Below, in pieces: positions 21,853-22,136 of a stretch of 22,136 nt of DNA (position 1 is its first letter; every line of letters starts with the position of its first letter). Position numbers and translations under genes: made by a program. The notes beneath the pieces are model-generated. The model searched no databases, was not told where the DNA came from, and worked only from the letters and a program-made list of their open reading frames with translations. The stretch comes from DATLFA01 sp039934635 (GTDB lineage: Bacteria; Actinomycetota; Acidimicrobiia; Acidimicrobiales; WLNW01), in NCBI GenBank assembly GCA_039934635.1, contig JBDTLT010000077.1:1-22136 (forward strand). Direction: 5' to 3'.

Positions 21853-22136
21853 GGCCCCGGCGTCCCCGATCGACTTGCGTCGGTCCGGCGCGTCAGTAGC
21901 GCCACGCTTCTCCGAGATACTCGGATCGGGACGCGATGGCTCGGGTGGCCGCGGGCGAGGTGGGACGGACTGCTGCACTTGTGGGCGCTTCTTGTTCTCG
22001 TCCATTGACCACAACTCCCAGAACAAGAATTGAACCACCAATTTCGAATACGAGGATCTCGCAGGGCGGTTCGGTGACACAGGCCAACTTCGTCAACACT
22101 GGCCACGCGACGAAAGCCGACCTCGGGATAGGTGCA
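21853..22136. other. Window end without a supported gene
   Basis: Several minus-strand frames are open here. One enters from the right edge and ends at 21893 (tail SEYLGEAWRY). One starts at ATG 22006 (MDENKKRPQV), with GGGAG upstream, and has the more GC-rich third positions, but it then runs antisense through the Clp-N gene. Neither shows a recognisable domain. Around 22010-22060 the base composition is less GC-rich than average. The start of a gene or remnant beyond the edge is possible. Confidence 0.4.
21989..22029. repeat. Perfect 10-bp inverted repeat
   Basis: TTCTTGTTCT (21989-21998) and AGAACAAGAA (22020-22029) are exact complements with a 21-nt loop. On the minus strand the loop contains GGGAG and the ATG of a possible small frame (22006), so an RNA hairpin would enclose that start site. 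No T-run follows on either strand. Confidence 0.6.

Noticed and set aside
22010..22136. tRNA-like T-arm (GGTTCAATTC on the minus strand)
   Set aside because: No acceptor stem, anticodon arm or D-arm could be built around it.
21893..22136. Minus-strand frame ending SEYLGEAWRY as a RiPP-type precursor
   Set aside because: No leader motif, no maturase nearby, and third codon positions are poorer in GC than in the real genes here.

Overview
The window is GC-rich, densely packed chromosomal DNA from an actinobacterium. Evidence for this is the DUF6049 / acetyltransferase / CCA-enzyme block (which resembles the Mycobacterium Rv3907c-Rv3909 neighbourhood), a DUF5318 protein, an MT0933-type antitoxin-like protein, a luciferase-like (F420-type) oxidoreductase, many GTG starts, and the order rpsF-ssb-rpsR-rplI-dnaB. 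A deep lineage such as Acidimicrobiia is my inference from the mixture; no rRNA is present to confirm it. I saw no tRNA, rRNA, CRISPR array, insertion sequence or prophage, so this looks like core chromosome with a few accessory genes.

Layout. 1-4558: a truncated exported DUF6049 protein and a GNAT acetyltransferase (both minus) diverge from a CCA-adding enzyme (plus) whose HD-domain motifs are missing. A SAM methyltransferase (minus) then diverges from a DUF5318 protein (plus). 4583-9565: two overlapping M24-peptidase-fold genes (minus), one with all five metal ligands and one with only two, diverge from an ABC exporter of one ATPase and two different ABC-2 permeases. 9669-11359: panB, a small secreted coiled-coil protein (minus) and a 58-residue MT0933-like protein. 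11563-14879: the ribosomal/replication cluster rpsF, ssb, rpsR, rplI, then a 264-bp intergenic region rich in DnaA-box-like 9-mers, then dnaB.

14890-22136: a methyltransferase, an anchored Cys-containing protein and a small two-helix membrane protein. These are followed by a luciferase-like oxidoreductase (minus) divergent from a rhomboid protease, a zinc-ribbon/TerB-like protein, a CMD/AhpD-fold protein, a PRISE-like short-chain reductase, a small PH-like protein (minus) and a frameshifted Clp-N gene. The last 280 bases hold no gene I can support, but do hold a perfect 10-bp inverted repeat.

The most interesting non-coding signals are these. A direct repeat TCACAGT-N4-TCACAGT upstream of the secreted protein matches the known mycobacterial PhoP-box layout. 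A cluster of DnaA-box-like sites lies before dnaB. Several TANNNT -10 elements sit 6-7 nt from a start codon, implying leaderless mRNAs. Hairpins abut the rpsF ribosome-binding site. The most interesting protein-level signals are the active/inactive M24 pair, the CCA enzyme without HD motifs, and an S18 with a long acidic tail.
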